A stretch of 64,000 nucleotides of DNA from JACKJP01 sp050249695 (GTDB lineage: Bacteria > Pseudomonadota > Alphaproteobacteria > Rhizobiales > Tepidamorphaceae): NCBI GenBank assembly GCA_050249695.1, contig JBFWQA010000001.1, forward strand, positions 372,001 through 436,000. The letters are read 5' to 3'. The notes below the pieces were generated by a model. It searched no databases and had not been told where the DNA came from. It saw only the letters and a list, made by a program, of their open reading frames with translations. Each line of letters begins with the position of its first letter. The first letter of the stretch is position 1. Below, piece by piece: positions 50,497 to 58,709 of this stretch. The position numbers and the translations under genes are program-made.

Positions 50497-51746
50497 GGAA
50501 GAGACCCGTATTTCCGGCCTATGCGCCCCGTCCCGCGAATGCGCCAAGGGCCCTTGAAGGCGTGCGCGTGGTTGACTTCACGCGCATGCTCGCGGGCCCT
50601 TATTGCACCCAGCAGCTTGTCGATCTGGGTGCGGAAGTCATCAAGATCGAGGCGCCCGGCACCGGCGACGACGCGCGGAACTATACGGCGACCGCGCTCG
50701 ACGGCGAAAGCGCGCTCTATCTCAGCACCAACCGCAACAAGAAGAGCATCGTGCTCAATCTGAAAAACGAGAGCGGGGCGGCCGTCGCGCGCGACATCAT
50801 CGCGAAGTCGGACGTGCTCGTGGAGAATTTCTCCACCGGCATCATGAAGCGGTTCGGACTCGATTACGATGCCGTGCGGGCGATCAACCCGAAGATCATC
50901 TACTGCGCCATTTCCGGCTATGGGCTCGACGACGACGCCGAGACGCCGCGGCGCGGATACGACGCGATGTTTCAGGCGTCGAGCGGCTTCATGTCTCTCA
51001 CCGGGCCCGCCGAAAGTCCCTACCGCACCACGGTGCCCATCGCCGATATCGCGTCCGGCATGTATGCGGCCTCCGCCATTCTCGGCGCGCTGATCGCGCG
51101 CGACCGGATCGGGGAGGGGCAGTTCATCGAGGTCGCATTGTTCGATGCGGCGGCGAACCTGCTGACGCTATACGGCATGAGCTATCTGATCAGCGGGGAG
51201 GATACGCCGCGCTACGGCAACCGCTCCGCGCAGACGGCGCCGAGCGATGTCTACCAGGCAAGCGATGGACCGATCTTCATCACCTGCGGGAATCAACGGC
51301 TCTTTCGCAGGCTCTGCGTCGATGCGCTGGGGCGGCAGGATCTGTTCGACGATCCGCGATATGCCAGCAATTTCGACCGGGTCACGAACATCGAGCCGTT
51401 GACGGAAACGCTCAATCAGGCGTTCTCGACCAACACCCGCCAGTATTGGGTGGACCTTCTGACCGGACTGGGCATCCCCGTCACCGCCATCGCGACCGTC
51501 TCCGAAGCGCTGACCTCGCAGGACGCGCTGCGGCGCAATCTCGTCGCATCCATCCCGCATCCGCGTTCGGGTGACGTGCCGACGATCCGTTCGGCGATGC
51601 GTCTGAGTGCAACCCCGGTGGTCGATCCTCTCGCGCCGCCGGTGCTCGATGCGCATCGCGCCGAAGTGCTTGGCGACCTGCTGGGTTATGATAGTGACAA
51701 ATGCGAAAGACTGCGCGAAGAGGGCGCGTTCGGCGAACCCGGATGA
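50493..51746 (+). CDS. class III CoA transferase (CaiB/BaiF family)
   Basis: The 417-residue protein has L-E-G-V-R-V-V-D-F-T-R-M-L-A-G-P-Y and L-V-D-L-G-A-E-V-I-K-I-E-A-P. An aspartate at the transferase position is in I-A-D-I-A-S-G. It lacks the GHDxNY racemase motif, so CoA exchange is more likely. AAGGAG precedes the ATG, which overlaps the racemase gene, so the two are coupled. It probably loads or recycles CoA on a pathway acid. Confidence 0.87.
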   Translation: MRKRPVFPAYAPRPANAPRALEGVRVVDFTRMLAGPYCTQQLVDLGAEVIKIEAPGTGDDARNYTATALDGESALYLSTNRNKKSIVLNLKNESGAAVARDIIAKSDVLVENFSTGIMKRFGLDYDAVRAINPKIIYCAISGYGLDDDAETPRRGYDAMFQASSGFMSLTGPAESPYRTTVPIADIASGMYAASAILGALIARDRIGEGQFIEVALFDAAANLLTLYGMSYLISGEDTPRYGNRSAQTAPSDVYQASDGPIFITCGNQRLFRRLCVDALGRQDLFDDPRYASNFDRVTNIEPLTETLNQAFSTNTRQYWVDLLTGLGIPVTAIATVSEALTSQDALRRNLVASIPHPRSGDVPTIRSAMRLSATPVVDPLAPPVLDAHRAEVLGDLLGYDSDKCERLREEGAFGEPG

Positions 51747-51795
51747 ACCCGAGCCAAGCCGTGGGTGCTCGTTGTCTTCCAGTTGGTACATATAT

Positions 51796-51809
51796 ATACT
51801 GATCAGAAT
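51796..51809. promoter_or_regulatory. ATAC-N6-GAAT near-palindrome, site 6
   Basis: ATACTGATCAGAAT has a symmetrical TGATCA core and one mismatch in the right arm. A second imperfect copy, TACATATATATA, begins at 51787. Both lie within about 55 bases of the GTG start of the thiolase-like gene at 51839. Confidence 0.45.
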
Positions 51810-51838
51810 ATAGGTGAGAGTGAGGGAGGAAGACGCCC

Positions 51839-52990
51839 GTGTCGTTAAGCGGAAAAGGCGCCATTACAGGTATCGGCGAAACGGTGTACGCGCGGGGATC
51901 GACGCGGCCGGCGCTCGATCTTCAGATCGAGGCCTCGCTCAAGGCCATCGAGGACGCCGGCCTCTCGCCGAAGGATATCGACGGGGTGATCCCGATCGGG
52001 ATCACCGGTGCGCCAGCGGAAGAGTTCATCCACAATTTCGGCATCGAAGACCTCAAATTCTCCGCGGTTAACCCGATCGGCGGCGCGAGCGGCATCGCCT
52101 CGGTTCAGACCGCGCTGTCGCTCATCGACAGCGGCGTGTGCAACCATGTGCTGATCCCCGCCGGGCGAAACACCTCGATCGGGGCGAAGGCGGGCGCGCG
52201 CATCCACACCATGCCGCAGTTCCACTACGTCACGGAGTTCGAGTTGCCGCTCGGTGCGATCTCCCCGGCGCAGCTCTACGCGCCGATGGCGCGCCGTCAC
52301 ATGGAGCTGTTCGGGACCACGAGTCTTCAGTTCGCCGAGGTGGCCGTCGCCATGCGCGCGCATGCGGTGCTGCATGACAACGCGGTGATGAAAAAGCCGA
52401 TGACCGTCGAGGATCATCAGAATTCGCGCATGATCACCGATCCCTACCGCCTGTTCGATTGCAGCCTGGAGAGCGATGGCGGCGCGGCGCTTGTCGTAAG
52501 TTCCGCCGAACGCGCCCGCGACATGAAACAGCCACGCGTGCTGGTCATCGGCATCGCGGAGGGCCATCCGGATTCGCCGAGCTCGATCACCCAGCGGCCT
52601 GACATGACGAAGCTTGGATTGTCCAAGGCGGCGCCGCGCGCCTTCGCCCAGGCCGGTATCAAGCCGGATGATATCGACGTCGCCGAGATCTACGATTGCT
52701 TCACCTACCAGGTCATCTGCCAGATCGAGGATATGGGGTTCTGCAAAAAGGGCGAAGGCGGCCCGTTTGTCGAGAACGGACGGCTGCGGCTTGGCGGCGC
52801 GCTGCCCACAAACACCCATGGCGGCCTGCTGTCACAGGCGCACATGCTTGGAATGAATCATATCGTTGAACTTGTACGCCAGCTGCGCGGGCAGGGCGGC
52901 AGGACACAGGTCGCCGGCGCCGAAGTCGGCCTTGCGACCGGATATGGCGATCTTGGCGACGGTTCGATCGCCATCATGGCGCGTGCGTGA
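51839..52990 (+). CDS. thiolase-superfamily protein lacking the catalytic cysteine
   Basis: The 383-residue protein starts at GTG, with GGAGGAAG 7 bases upstream. It has thiolase landmarks I-T-G-I-G-E-T, D-C-S-L-E-S-D-G-G-A-A, A-E-I-Y-D-C-F-T-Y and N-T-H-G-G-L-L-S-Q. The nucleophile loop reads N-P-I-G-G-A-S-G (residues 78-85), with Gly82 at the cysteine position. It is followed after 10 bases by a DUF35 protein with an intact zinc ribbon, so the two probably form a complex. A retro-aldolase or other C-C lyase role is more likely than thiolysis. Confidence 0.86.
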   Translation: MSLSGKGAITGIGETVYARGSTRPALDLQIEASLKAIEDAGLSPKDIDGVIPIGITGAPAEEFIHNFGIEDLKFSAVNPIGGASGIASVQTALSLIDSGVCNHVLIPAGRNTSIGAKAGARIHTMPQFHYVTEFELPLGAISPAQLYAPMARRHMELFGTTSLQFAEVAVAMRAHAVLHDNAVMKKPMTVEDHQNSRMITDPYRLFDCSLESDGGAALVVSSAERARDMKQPRVLVIGIAEGHPDSPSSITQRPDMTKLGLSKAAPRAFAQAGIKPDDIDVAEIYDCFTYQVICQIEDMGFCKKGEGGPFVENGRLRLGGALPTNTHGGLLSQAHMLGMNHIVELVRQLRGQGGRTQVAGAEVGLATGYGDLGDGSIAIMARA

Positions 52991-53000
52991 GGAACTGAAC

Positions 53001-53411
53001 ATGACCGCAGAGAAAAAGCCCGTTCCGCACGAGACGGAATTGTCCAAGCCCTACTGGGACGCCGCCCGCGAAGGGGTGCTGAAGATCCAGCAATGTTCCA
53101 ATTGCGGCACCGTGCGGCACTATCCGCAGCTGGTATGCGTCGAATGCTATTCGCGCGACTATGGCTGGGTGGAGACGAGTGGCAAGTCGACGCTCCATTC
53201 CTGGACGGTTGCCCATCACGCGTTTCACGCCGCCTTCAAGGACGAACTGCCTTACATCCTCGCGACCGTGGACCTTGAAGAAGGCCCGCGCGCGCTCGGG
53301 CGTCTCGTCGGCATCGAGCCTGAAGAGCTGAAGATCGGGATTGCGCTACGCTACAGCTTTGTGAGCGATGAGAACGGCACGCCCATCCTGACCTTCCATC
53401 CCGCGAGCTAG
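53001..53411 (+). CDS. DUF35 zinc-ribbon/OB-fold protein
   Basis: The 136-residue protein has an N-terminal helix (Y-W-D-A-A-R-E-G), an intact four-cysteine ribbon (C-S-N-C-G ... C-V-E-C) and an OB fold with S-W-T-V-A-H-H-A-F. It is the expected partner of the thiolase-like protein encoded immediately upstream, contributing to the acyl-CoA tunnel. GAGGAA precedes the ATG at 53001. It is followed after 9 bases by the flavoprotein gene. Confidence 0.9.
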   Translation: MTAEKKPVPHETELSKPYWDAAREGVLKIQQCSNCGTVRHYPQLVCVECYSRDYGWVETSGKSTLHSWTVAHHAFHAAFKDELPYILATVDLEEGPRALGRLVGIEPEELKIGIALRYSFVSDENGTPILTFHPAS

Positions 53412-53420
53412 AGTTCCGAC

Positions 53421-54551
53421 ATGCGGACGCCACTTGCCGGAAGATTGGGATTCGACGTCCCGATATTTGCCTTTTCCCATTGCCGCGACGTTGTGGTCGA
53501 AGTCACCAGGGCCGGCGGTTTCGGCGTTCTGGGTGCAGCGACATTCGGACCCGAACAGCTGGAAGTGGAGCTCAAGTGGATTGACGATCATGTCGGCGGC
53601 CGTCCGTATGGCGTCGATGTCATCATCCCCTCCAAATACGACACGAATGCCGAGGCGGAGACAGGCAAGACGGACCTGCACGATCTTATCCCGGCCGAAC
53701 ACAAAGCCTTCATGGAGAAATTGCTGGCCGAGGCGGGTATCCCGGAACTGCCCGAGGATGAGCGAAAGCACGTCTACAAGGAAATCATGGAGGGGCGCGG
53801 GGCGATGACGCCCGACGGCGCGCGCCGCCTCGTCGATACGGCGCTCAAGCACAAACAGGTGCGGCTCATCGTCAGCGCTCTGGGCGCCCCGCCGCCCGAC
53901 ATCGTCGAGCGCATCAAGGCGCAGGATGTGATGCTCGGCGCGCTCTGCGGCAAACCCGAACACGCCGTGAGGCAGAGGGCCGCGGGAGTGGAACTCATCA
54001 TCGCGCAGGGCACCGAAGCCGGCGGCCATACGGGCGAGATTTCGACGCTCGTCCTGGTCCCGCAGGTGATAGACGCGGTGGAAGATCAAATCCCGGTGCT
54101 CGCGGCGGGCGGCATCTCGCGCGGCAGCCAGGTCGCCGCGGCTCTTGCGATGGGGGCTGCGGGCGTCTGGTGCGGGACGATCTGGCTCGGCACCCAGGAA
54201 AGCGAGCTGAACGCCTTCGAAAAGGAAGCGATATTCCGCGCCCGGACCGAAGATGCCGTACGCCGCCGCGCCCGTACGGGCAAGACGGTGCGCATGCTCA
54301 AGAGCAAACTCAGCGAAGCCTGGGAAGCGCCGGGAGCGCCCCCCTTTCTGCTGCCGCCGCTTCAGGGCATCCTGTACAACGAGGCCCATGCCCGGGCGGT
54401 GAAGGCCGAGCGCGCCGACTATTATTCCTTCCCGGCAGGGCAATGCGTCGGCAACATGAAGGCCGAGACCTCGGTCAAGCAGGTCATGTACGAGATGCAG
54501 GAGGAACTTCTGCAGTCTCTGGAGCGGATGGGTTCGATACTGGAGGCCTAG
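53421..54551 (+). CDS. nitronate monooxygenase/2-nitropropane dioxygenase-family flavoprotein
   Basis: The 376-residue protein has the FMN TIM-barrel pattern of the family: A-G-G-F-G-V-L-G-A near residue 31, I-I-A-Q-G-T-E-A-G-G-H-T-G near 195 (phosphate and active-site region) and V-L-A-A-G-G-I. Many members near acyl-CoA pathways are reductases or oxidases rather than nitronate oxidisers, for example IpdC in steroid degradation. An insert of about 50 residues after residue 60 is noticeable. It belongs to the thiolase-DUF35 operon. Confidence 0.84.
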   Translation: MRTPLAGRLGFDVPIFAFSHCRDVVVEVTRAGGFGVLGAATFGPEQLEVELKWIDDHVGGRPYGVDVIIPSKYDTNAEAETGKTDLHDLIPAEHKAFMEKLLAEAGIPELPEDERKHVYKEIMEGRGAMTPDGARRLVDTALKHKQVRLIVSALGAPPPDIVERIKAQDVMLGALCGKPEHAVRQRAAGVELIIAQGTEAGGHTGEISTLVLVPQVIDAVEDQIPVLAAGGISRGSQVAAALAMGAAGVWCGTIWLGTQESELNAFEKEAIFRARTEDAVRRRARTGKTVRMLKSKLSEAWEAPGAPPFLLPPLQGILYNEAHARAVKAERADYYSFPAGQCVGNMKAETSVKQVMYEMQEELLQSLERMGSILEA

Positions 54552-54614
54552 GTTCGGTCGCCCGAAACCTGAATGTCGATTGAACCTAAGCCAACGGGCC
54601 GGGAGGGAAATGGC

Positions 54615-55379
54615 ATGAACGACGCAGTGCTTGTCGACATTGATGACGGCATCATCACGATCACGATCAACCGGCCCGAAGCGCGCAACGCGGTCAACCG
54701 CGATGTGGCATATGGCGTTTGCGCGGCGGTAGACGAACTCGATCACCGCGACGATTTGAGGGTGGGGATTCTCACCGGCGCCGGCGGCAACTTCTGTGCC
54801 GGAATGGATTTGAAGGCCTTTCTGCGCGGCGAGGTGACACGGGTCAAGCATCGCGGCATTTTCGGCATCGCGCGCACCCCTCCGGACAAGCCGCTCATCG
54901 CCGCCGTCGAGGGCTACGCGCTGGCCGGCGGCTTCGAGGCCGTGCTCGCCTGCGATCTGCTGGTCGCGGCGCGTGACGCGAAGTTCGGATTGCCGGAGGC
55001 AAAGCGCGGCCTCGCCGCCGCAGCCGGGGGGCTCATCAGGCTCCCGCGCGTCATCCCCAGGCGCATTGCGATGGAAATGGCCCTGACCGGCGACATGATG
55101 GAGGCCGAACGGCTCTTCCAGTACGGGCTTATCAACCGGATGACGGAGCCGGGCGGCGCACTGGCGGAGGCGAGGAATCTTGCCAAGGCGATCGTCGCGA
55201 ACGCGCCCATGTCGATTGCGGCGAGCAAGCGGGTCATCAACGAGCAGATCGACTGGTCGCTCGAAGAGATGTTCGCGCGTCAGGAAGAGATCACCGGGCA
55301 TGTGCTGAAGTCCGACGATGCGCGCGAAGGCGCCGCGGCCTTTGCAGAGAAGCGCTCGCCGAACTGGAAGGGCCGGTAG
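54615..55379 (+). CDS. enoyl-CoA hydratase/isomerase (crotonase family)
   Basis: The 254-residue protein has the crotonase oxyanion-hole segments F-C-A-G-M-D-L-K and A-L-A-G-G-F-E-A. Both catalytic glutamates of hydratases are present: E in G-G-F-E-A and E in F-G-L-P-E-A-K. Hydration of a trans-2-enoyl-CoA is therefore plausible. The ATG at 54615, with GGAGGG 9 bases upstream, is used. It ends the operon that begins at 51839, so beta-oxidation of the same substrate is a reasonable role. Confidence 0.9.
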   Translation: MNDAVLVDIDDGIITITINRPEARNAVNRDVAYGVCAAVDELDHRDDLRVGILTGAGGNFCAGMDLKAFLRGEVTRVKHRGIFGIARTPPDKPLIAAVEGYALAGGFEAVLACDLLVAARDAKFGLPEAKRGLAAAAGGLIRLPRVIPRRIAMEMALTGDMMEAERLFQYGLINRMTEPGGALAEARNLAKAIVANAPMSIAASKRVINEQIDWSLEEMFARQEEITGHVLKSDDAREGAAAFAEKRSPNWKGR

Positions 55380-55412
55380 GCGGCGATCGTTCGTACTATG
55401 TCGAACGATATT

Positions 55413-55426
55413 GTACTTGAGAGTAT
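55413..55426. promoter_or_regulatory. GTAC-N6-GTAT palindrome, site 7
   Basis: GTACTTGAGAGTAT keeps TAC-N6-GTA and lies in the 221-base gap upstream of TRAP system 3 (dctQ at 55601). A weaker copy, TACTATGTCGAA, starts at 55394. Confidence 0.5.
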
Positions 55427-55600
55427 CGCTTGAGCCCATCAGGCCCTTATGCTATCCGGTGGGTAACAGAATGGCCCGCGCGTTTCGCTTCTCCGCAATG
55501 GCGATAGGGTGAGCGTGACGGGTACGATAATTGCTAAAGAGCTGTCGATTCCGGACCGGCAAGGATCTGGTGGGGCGGCCATGCAGCGGGGGTAGCCGGG

Positions 55601-56095
55601 ATGCACAGCCGGATTGAGCGTGCGGCGAACTTTATCGCAGGCGTGATGCTGTTCTGTCTGGCCTGCATAACGCTGGTCGACGTGATCGGCCGGAACTTCT
55701 TTTCAAGCCCGCTGGCGCCCGCGACCGAACTCACCGAGATCGCGCTGATCGTCATCACCTTTCTTCTTTATCCGCAGATCGCGTTTCGGGACGAGCATAT
55801 CACCGTCGATCTGCTCGACAATTTCACGCCCTATTGGTTTAAGCGGATCCAGTTTGTCGTAGCCGGCCTGCTTGGCGCCCTGCTGTTCGGTGTCCTCGCA
55901 TGGCGCCTTGGCATCCAGGGCTGGCGGCTCTTCGGCTATGGCGAGACGACCACGACCCTGCGCATTCCGCTCTACATCTTCTATTATTTCATGGCGCTGA
56001 TGTCGGGTATTTCGGCCATCGCCTTTCTGGTCCTATCGGTTTTGCCGCCGCGGGTTCATGCCCATGGGGCGGACGAATTGCGGGGTATCGAATAG
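55601..56095 (+). CDS. dctQ: TRAP transporter small permease subunit (DctQ family), system 3
   Basis: The 164-residue protein has four membrane spans and DctQ motifs V-D-V-I-G-R-N-F-F, E-L-T-E-I-A-L-I and I-P-L-Y-I-F-Y. Its last stop base overlaps the GTG start of dctM. Unlike systems 1 and 2, the operon begins with the small permease subunit rather than the binding protein. Confidence 0.9.
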   Translation: MHSRIERAANFIAGVMLFCLACITLVDVIGRNFFSSPLAPATELTEIALIVITFLLYPQIAFRDEHITVDLLDNFTPYWFKRIQFVVAGLLGALLFGVLAWRLGIQGWRLFGYGETTTTLRIPLYIFYYFMALMSGISAIAFLVLSVLPPRVHAHGADELRGIE

Positions 56096-57390
56096 TGTGG
56101 ACCGCGCTTCTGGGCTTCGCGGTGGCGATCGCCCTGATCTTCATTCGTGTGCCGGTCGCCGTCGCGCTCGGTTCGGTGGGCTTCCTCGGCTTCACCATGG
56201 TCAAGGGGCTGACCCCGTCCGGCAGCATGGTCGCGCTGGTCACCAGCGGCACCACCATGTCCTATCATCTCGCCGTGATCCCGCTGTTCATCCTGATGGG
56301 CAATCTCGTGGCGCGCGCGGGCGTGGCGGCTGAACTCTACCGCGCGGCGCAGGCATTCATCGGCCATTGGCGCGGAGGGCTCGCGCTGGCGACGGTCGTC
56401 TCATGCGCGGGCTTCGCCGCGGTCTGCGGCTCGAGCGTGGCGACAGCCGTAACGATGGGCAAGGTCGCGATTCCTTCGATGCGGAAGTTCGGCTATGCCG
56501 ACCGGCTGAGCGCCGCGACCGTGGCGAGCGGTGGAACGCTCGGCATCCTCATTCCGCCGAGCATCATCATGGTGGTCTATGGCGTTCAGACCGAAACCCA
56601 TATCGGCATGCTGTTCGCCGCGGGGTTCGTTCCCGGCCTGATCGGCGTTATCGGCTATGCGCTCGCGGTCCGCTGGACGGTATACCGCCACCCTGATTCC
56701 GCCCCCGTTGCCGGTCGGTCGACCATGGCGGAAAAGCTTGCCGCGATCCGCGACATCTGGACGGTCGTGCTCCTGTTCGTGATCGTTCTCGGCGGGATTT
56801 ACACCGGCTGGTTCACCGCCGCGGAGGCCGGCGGCATCGGTGCGGTCGGCGCGTTCGTAATCGCTCTGGGCAGGCGGATCGGATTTGCCGCGCTGCGCGC
56901 CGTATTCGAAGATTCAGTCCGCACCACGGCCGTCCTCTTCGCGCTGATTCTCGGCGCGACCCTGTTCGCCGAGTTCATTAATGTGACCGGCGCCCACCAG
57001 GCCGTACTGGCGCTCGTTGGCGCCGAAGGACTGAGCCCGGTTCTGGTAATCGTCACCATAACGTTGATCTATATCGTGCTCGGCTGCGTGCTCGACAGCA
57101 TCGCGATGATGCTGCTGACGCTGCCGCTGTTCTTTCCGATCGTCATGGGCCTCGGCTATGACCCGGTCTGGTTCGGGATCTATGTCGTCATCCTTGTCGA
57201 ACTTGGCCTGATCACCCCGCCCATCGGCATGAACCTGTTCATTCTGCGGTCGGTGATCCCCGACGTGTCGCTCGGGACGATTATCCGGGGCATTATTCCC
57301 TTCGTCATCAGCGATATCTTCCGGGTGATCATCATCATTGTGTTTCCCGGGCTTGCCCTGTGGCTTCCGAGGCTTTTCTACGGCGGCTGA
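56095..57390 (+). CDS. dctM: TRAP transporter large permease subunit (DctM family), system 3
   Basis: The 431-residue protein begins V-W-T-A-L-L-G-F at a GTG that overlaps the dctQ stop. It has about twelve membrane segments with V-C-G-S-S-V-A-T-A, L-I-P-P-S-I-I-M-V-V-Y-G, T-A-A-E-A-G-G-I-G and L-I-T-P-P-I-G-M-N. It pairs with the DctQ just upstream and, presumably, with the binding protein encoded 190 bases downstream. Confidence 0.93.
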   Translation: MWTALLGFAVAIALIFIRVPVAVALGSVGFLGFTMVKGLTPSGSMVALVTSGTTMSYHLAVIPLFILMGNLVARAGVAAELYRAAQAFIGHWRGGLALATVVSCAGFAAVCGSSVATAVTMGKVAIPSMRKFGYADRLSAATVASGGTLGILIPPSIIMVVYGVQTETHIGMLFAAGFVPGLIGVIGYALAVRWTVYRHPDSAPVAGRSTMAEKLAAIRDIWTVVLLFVIVLGGIYTGWFTAAEAGGIGAVGAFVIALGRRIGFAALRAVFEDSVRTTAVLFALILGATLFAEFINVTGAHQAVLALVGAEGLSPVLVIVTITLIYIVLGCVLDSIAMMLLTLPLFFPIVMGLGYDPVWFGIYVVILVELGLITPPIGMNLFILRSVIPDVSLGTIIRGIIPFVISDIFRVIIIIVFPGLALWLPRLFYGG

Positions 57391-57431
57391 TGTCCCTCCT
57401 CGGTCGTCGGCATCCCAAACAGTGTGAATGC

Positions 57432-57445
57432 GTACCAATAAGTAA
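57432..57445. promoter_or_regulatory. GTAC-N6-GTAA palindrome, site 8
   Basis: GTACCAATAAGTAA keeps the TAC-N6-GTA core. It sits between dctM and dctP of TRAP system 3, 135 bases from the dctP start, suggesting a separate promoter for the binding protein, which is usually needed in excess. Confidence 0.5.
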
Positions 57446-57579
57446 CTATTGAGGCCGGAAAGCCTACGTGGTATCCGGTGAGTACAGCTCGTTGTCTGAT
57501 GAGTTGCCAGCAAACGAGCAATTCGTCGACGCCCGGCCTCCGGGCGTTGTCATAAAAACCGCTATCCGGGAGGATTTGC

Positions 57580-58608
57580 ATGCACATGAAATTCCGGCTG
57601 TCCCATCTTGTCGCCGCAGCGGCAATCGCGGTCTCCGCCGTATCTCTTTCGCCGAAAACCGCATCTGCTGAGGTCGTCCTCAACTATGCCCCATGGCTTC
57701 CGGCGAATTACGTTCTGAACGATGTCTGGAAGCCCTGGGCGGAAGAAGTCGCCAAGGTCACCGAAGGCAGGGTAAAGGTCGAATTCCTGCCCAAGGCCGT
57801 CGGTTCGCCGACCGTTCAGTTCGACGTCGTGCGCGACGGCGGGTCCGATATCGTTGTCGGTATCACCGGCTATACGCCCAACCGCTACGTTCCGCTTGAA
57901 CTCGGCGAGATGCCGCTTCTTTCCAGCGATGTCGCCGACCTGTCGCCAGGCTTCTACGAGATCTATGAGAAGCACCTCGCGGCCCTCAAGCCTTTCGAGA
58001 ATGCGCATATCATCACGGTGTTCGCCACGACGCCGACCTTCATCGCGACGACCAAGCCGGTGAAGACGATCGACGATCTGAAGGGAATGAAACTTCGCGC
58101 GCACAGCGCGGCCGCGATACCGATCATCGAGGCGCTCGGCGCGGTGCCGGTGCAGAAGCCTGTGTCGGAACTCTATGAACTGATGTCTTCGGGCATCCTC
58201 GACGGCTCGTTCCTTGCCTTCCAGCCGATCCTTGGCTGGAAGCTCGAAGGCGTCCTCAAATACATCACCGTTGTGAATGGCGGCATGGGGCAGTCGGTCA
58301 TGGCGATGGCGGTCAACCAGGACAAGTGGAACGCCATCGACGAGAAGGACCGCAAGGCGATCGACGCGATTTCCGGCCTGGCCATGGCCAAGGCGGTAGG
58401 CAAGGCCTATGCGAATGCCGAGATCGAGTCCCGCAAGAAGCTTGAGGCCAATGGCAATGTCATCACCGAAGCCAGCCCCGAACTCGTCGCCGAGATCGCC
58501 AAGCGTCTCGAGCCGATTGAGGCCGACTGGGTCAAGCGCGCCAAGGAAAAGGGCCTGAAAGATCCGAAGGCGGTGCTCGACGAACTTCGTGCGAACATGA
58601 AGAAATGA
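57580..58608 (+). CDS. dctP: TRAP transporter periplasmic substrate-binding protein (DctP family), system 3
   Basis: The 342-residue protein has a signal peptide (L-V-A-A-A-A-I-A-V-S-A-V-S-L, cut after ASA) and a mature DctP fold. The carboxylate-type arginine is in M-K-L-R-A-H near residue 173, followed by G-A-V-P-V-Q-K. GGGAGG precedes the ATG. It probably supplies system 3 encoded upstream. A strong hairpin terminator follows 55 bases later. Confidence 0.92.
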   Translation: MHMKFRLSHLVAAAAIAVSAVSLSPKTASAEVVLNYAPWLPANYVLNDVWKPWAEEVAKVTEGRVKVEFLPKAVGSPTVQFDVVRDGGSDIVVGITGYTPNRYVPLELGEMPLLSSDVADLSPGFYEIYEKHLAALKPFENAHIITVFATTPTFIATTKPVKTIDDLKGMKLRAHSAAAIPIIEALGAVPVQKPVSELYELMSSGILDGSFLAFQPILGWKLEGVLKYITVVNGGMGQSVMAMAVNQDKWNAIDEKDRKAIDAISGLAMAKAVGKAYANAEIESRKKLEANGNVITEASPELVAEIAKRLEPIEADWVKRAKEKGLKDPKAVLDELRANMKK

Positions 58609-58663
58609 GGGTGGCCGGGCGGGCCCTGGGTCCGCTCGCGCGATAGCCTCAAGATAAACAGGA

Positions 58664-58696
58664 AAGGGGCCCGGCTTTGCCGGGCCCCTTGCTTTT
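58664..58696 (+). terminator. intrinsic terminator after TRAP system 3
   Basis: AAGGGGCCCGGC and GCCGGGCCCCTT form a perfect 12-base-pair stem with a TTT loop, followed by GCTTTTT. It lies between the dctP stop and the end of the convergent acyl-CoA dehydrogenase gene. The T-run is on the plus-strand side only. Confidence 0.88.
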
Positions 58697-58709
58697 TCTG
58701 CCTGCCTTG

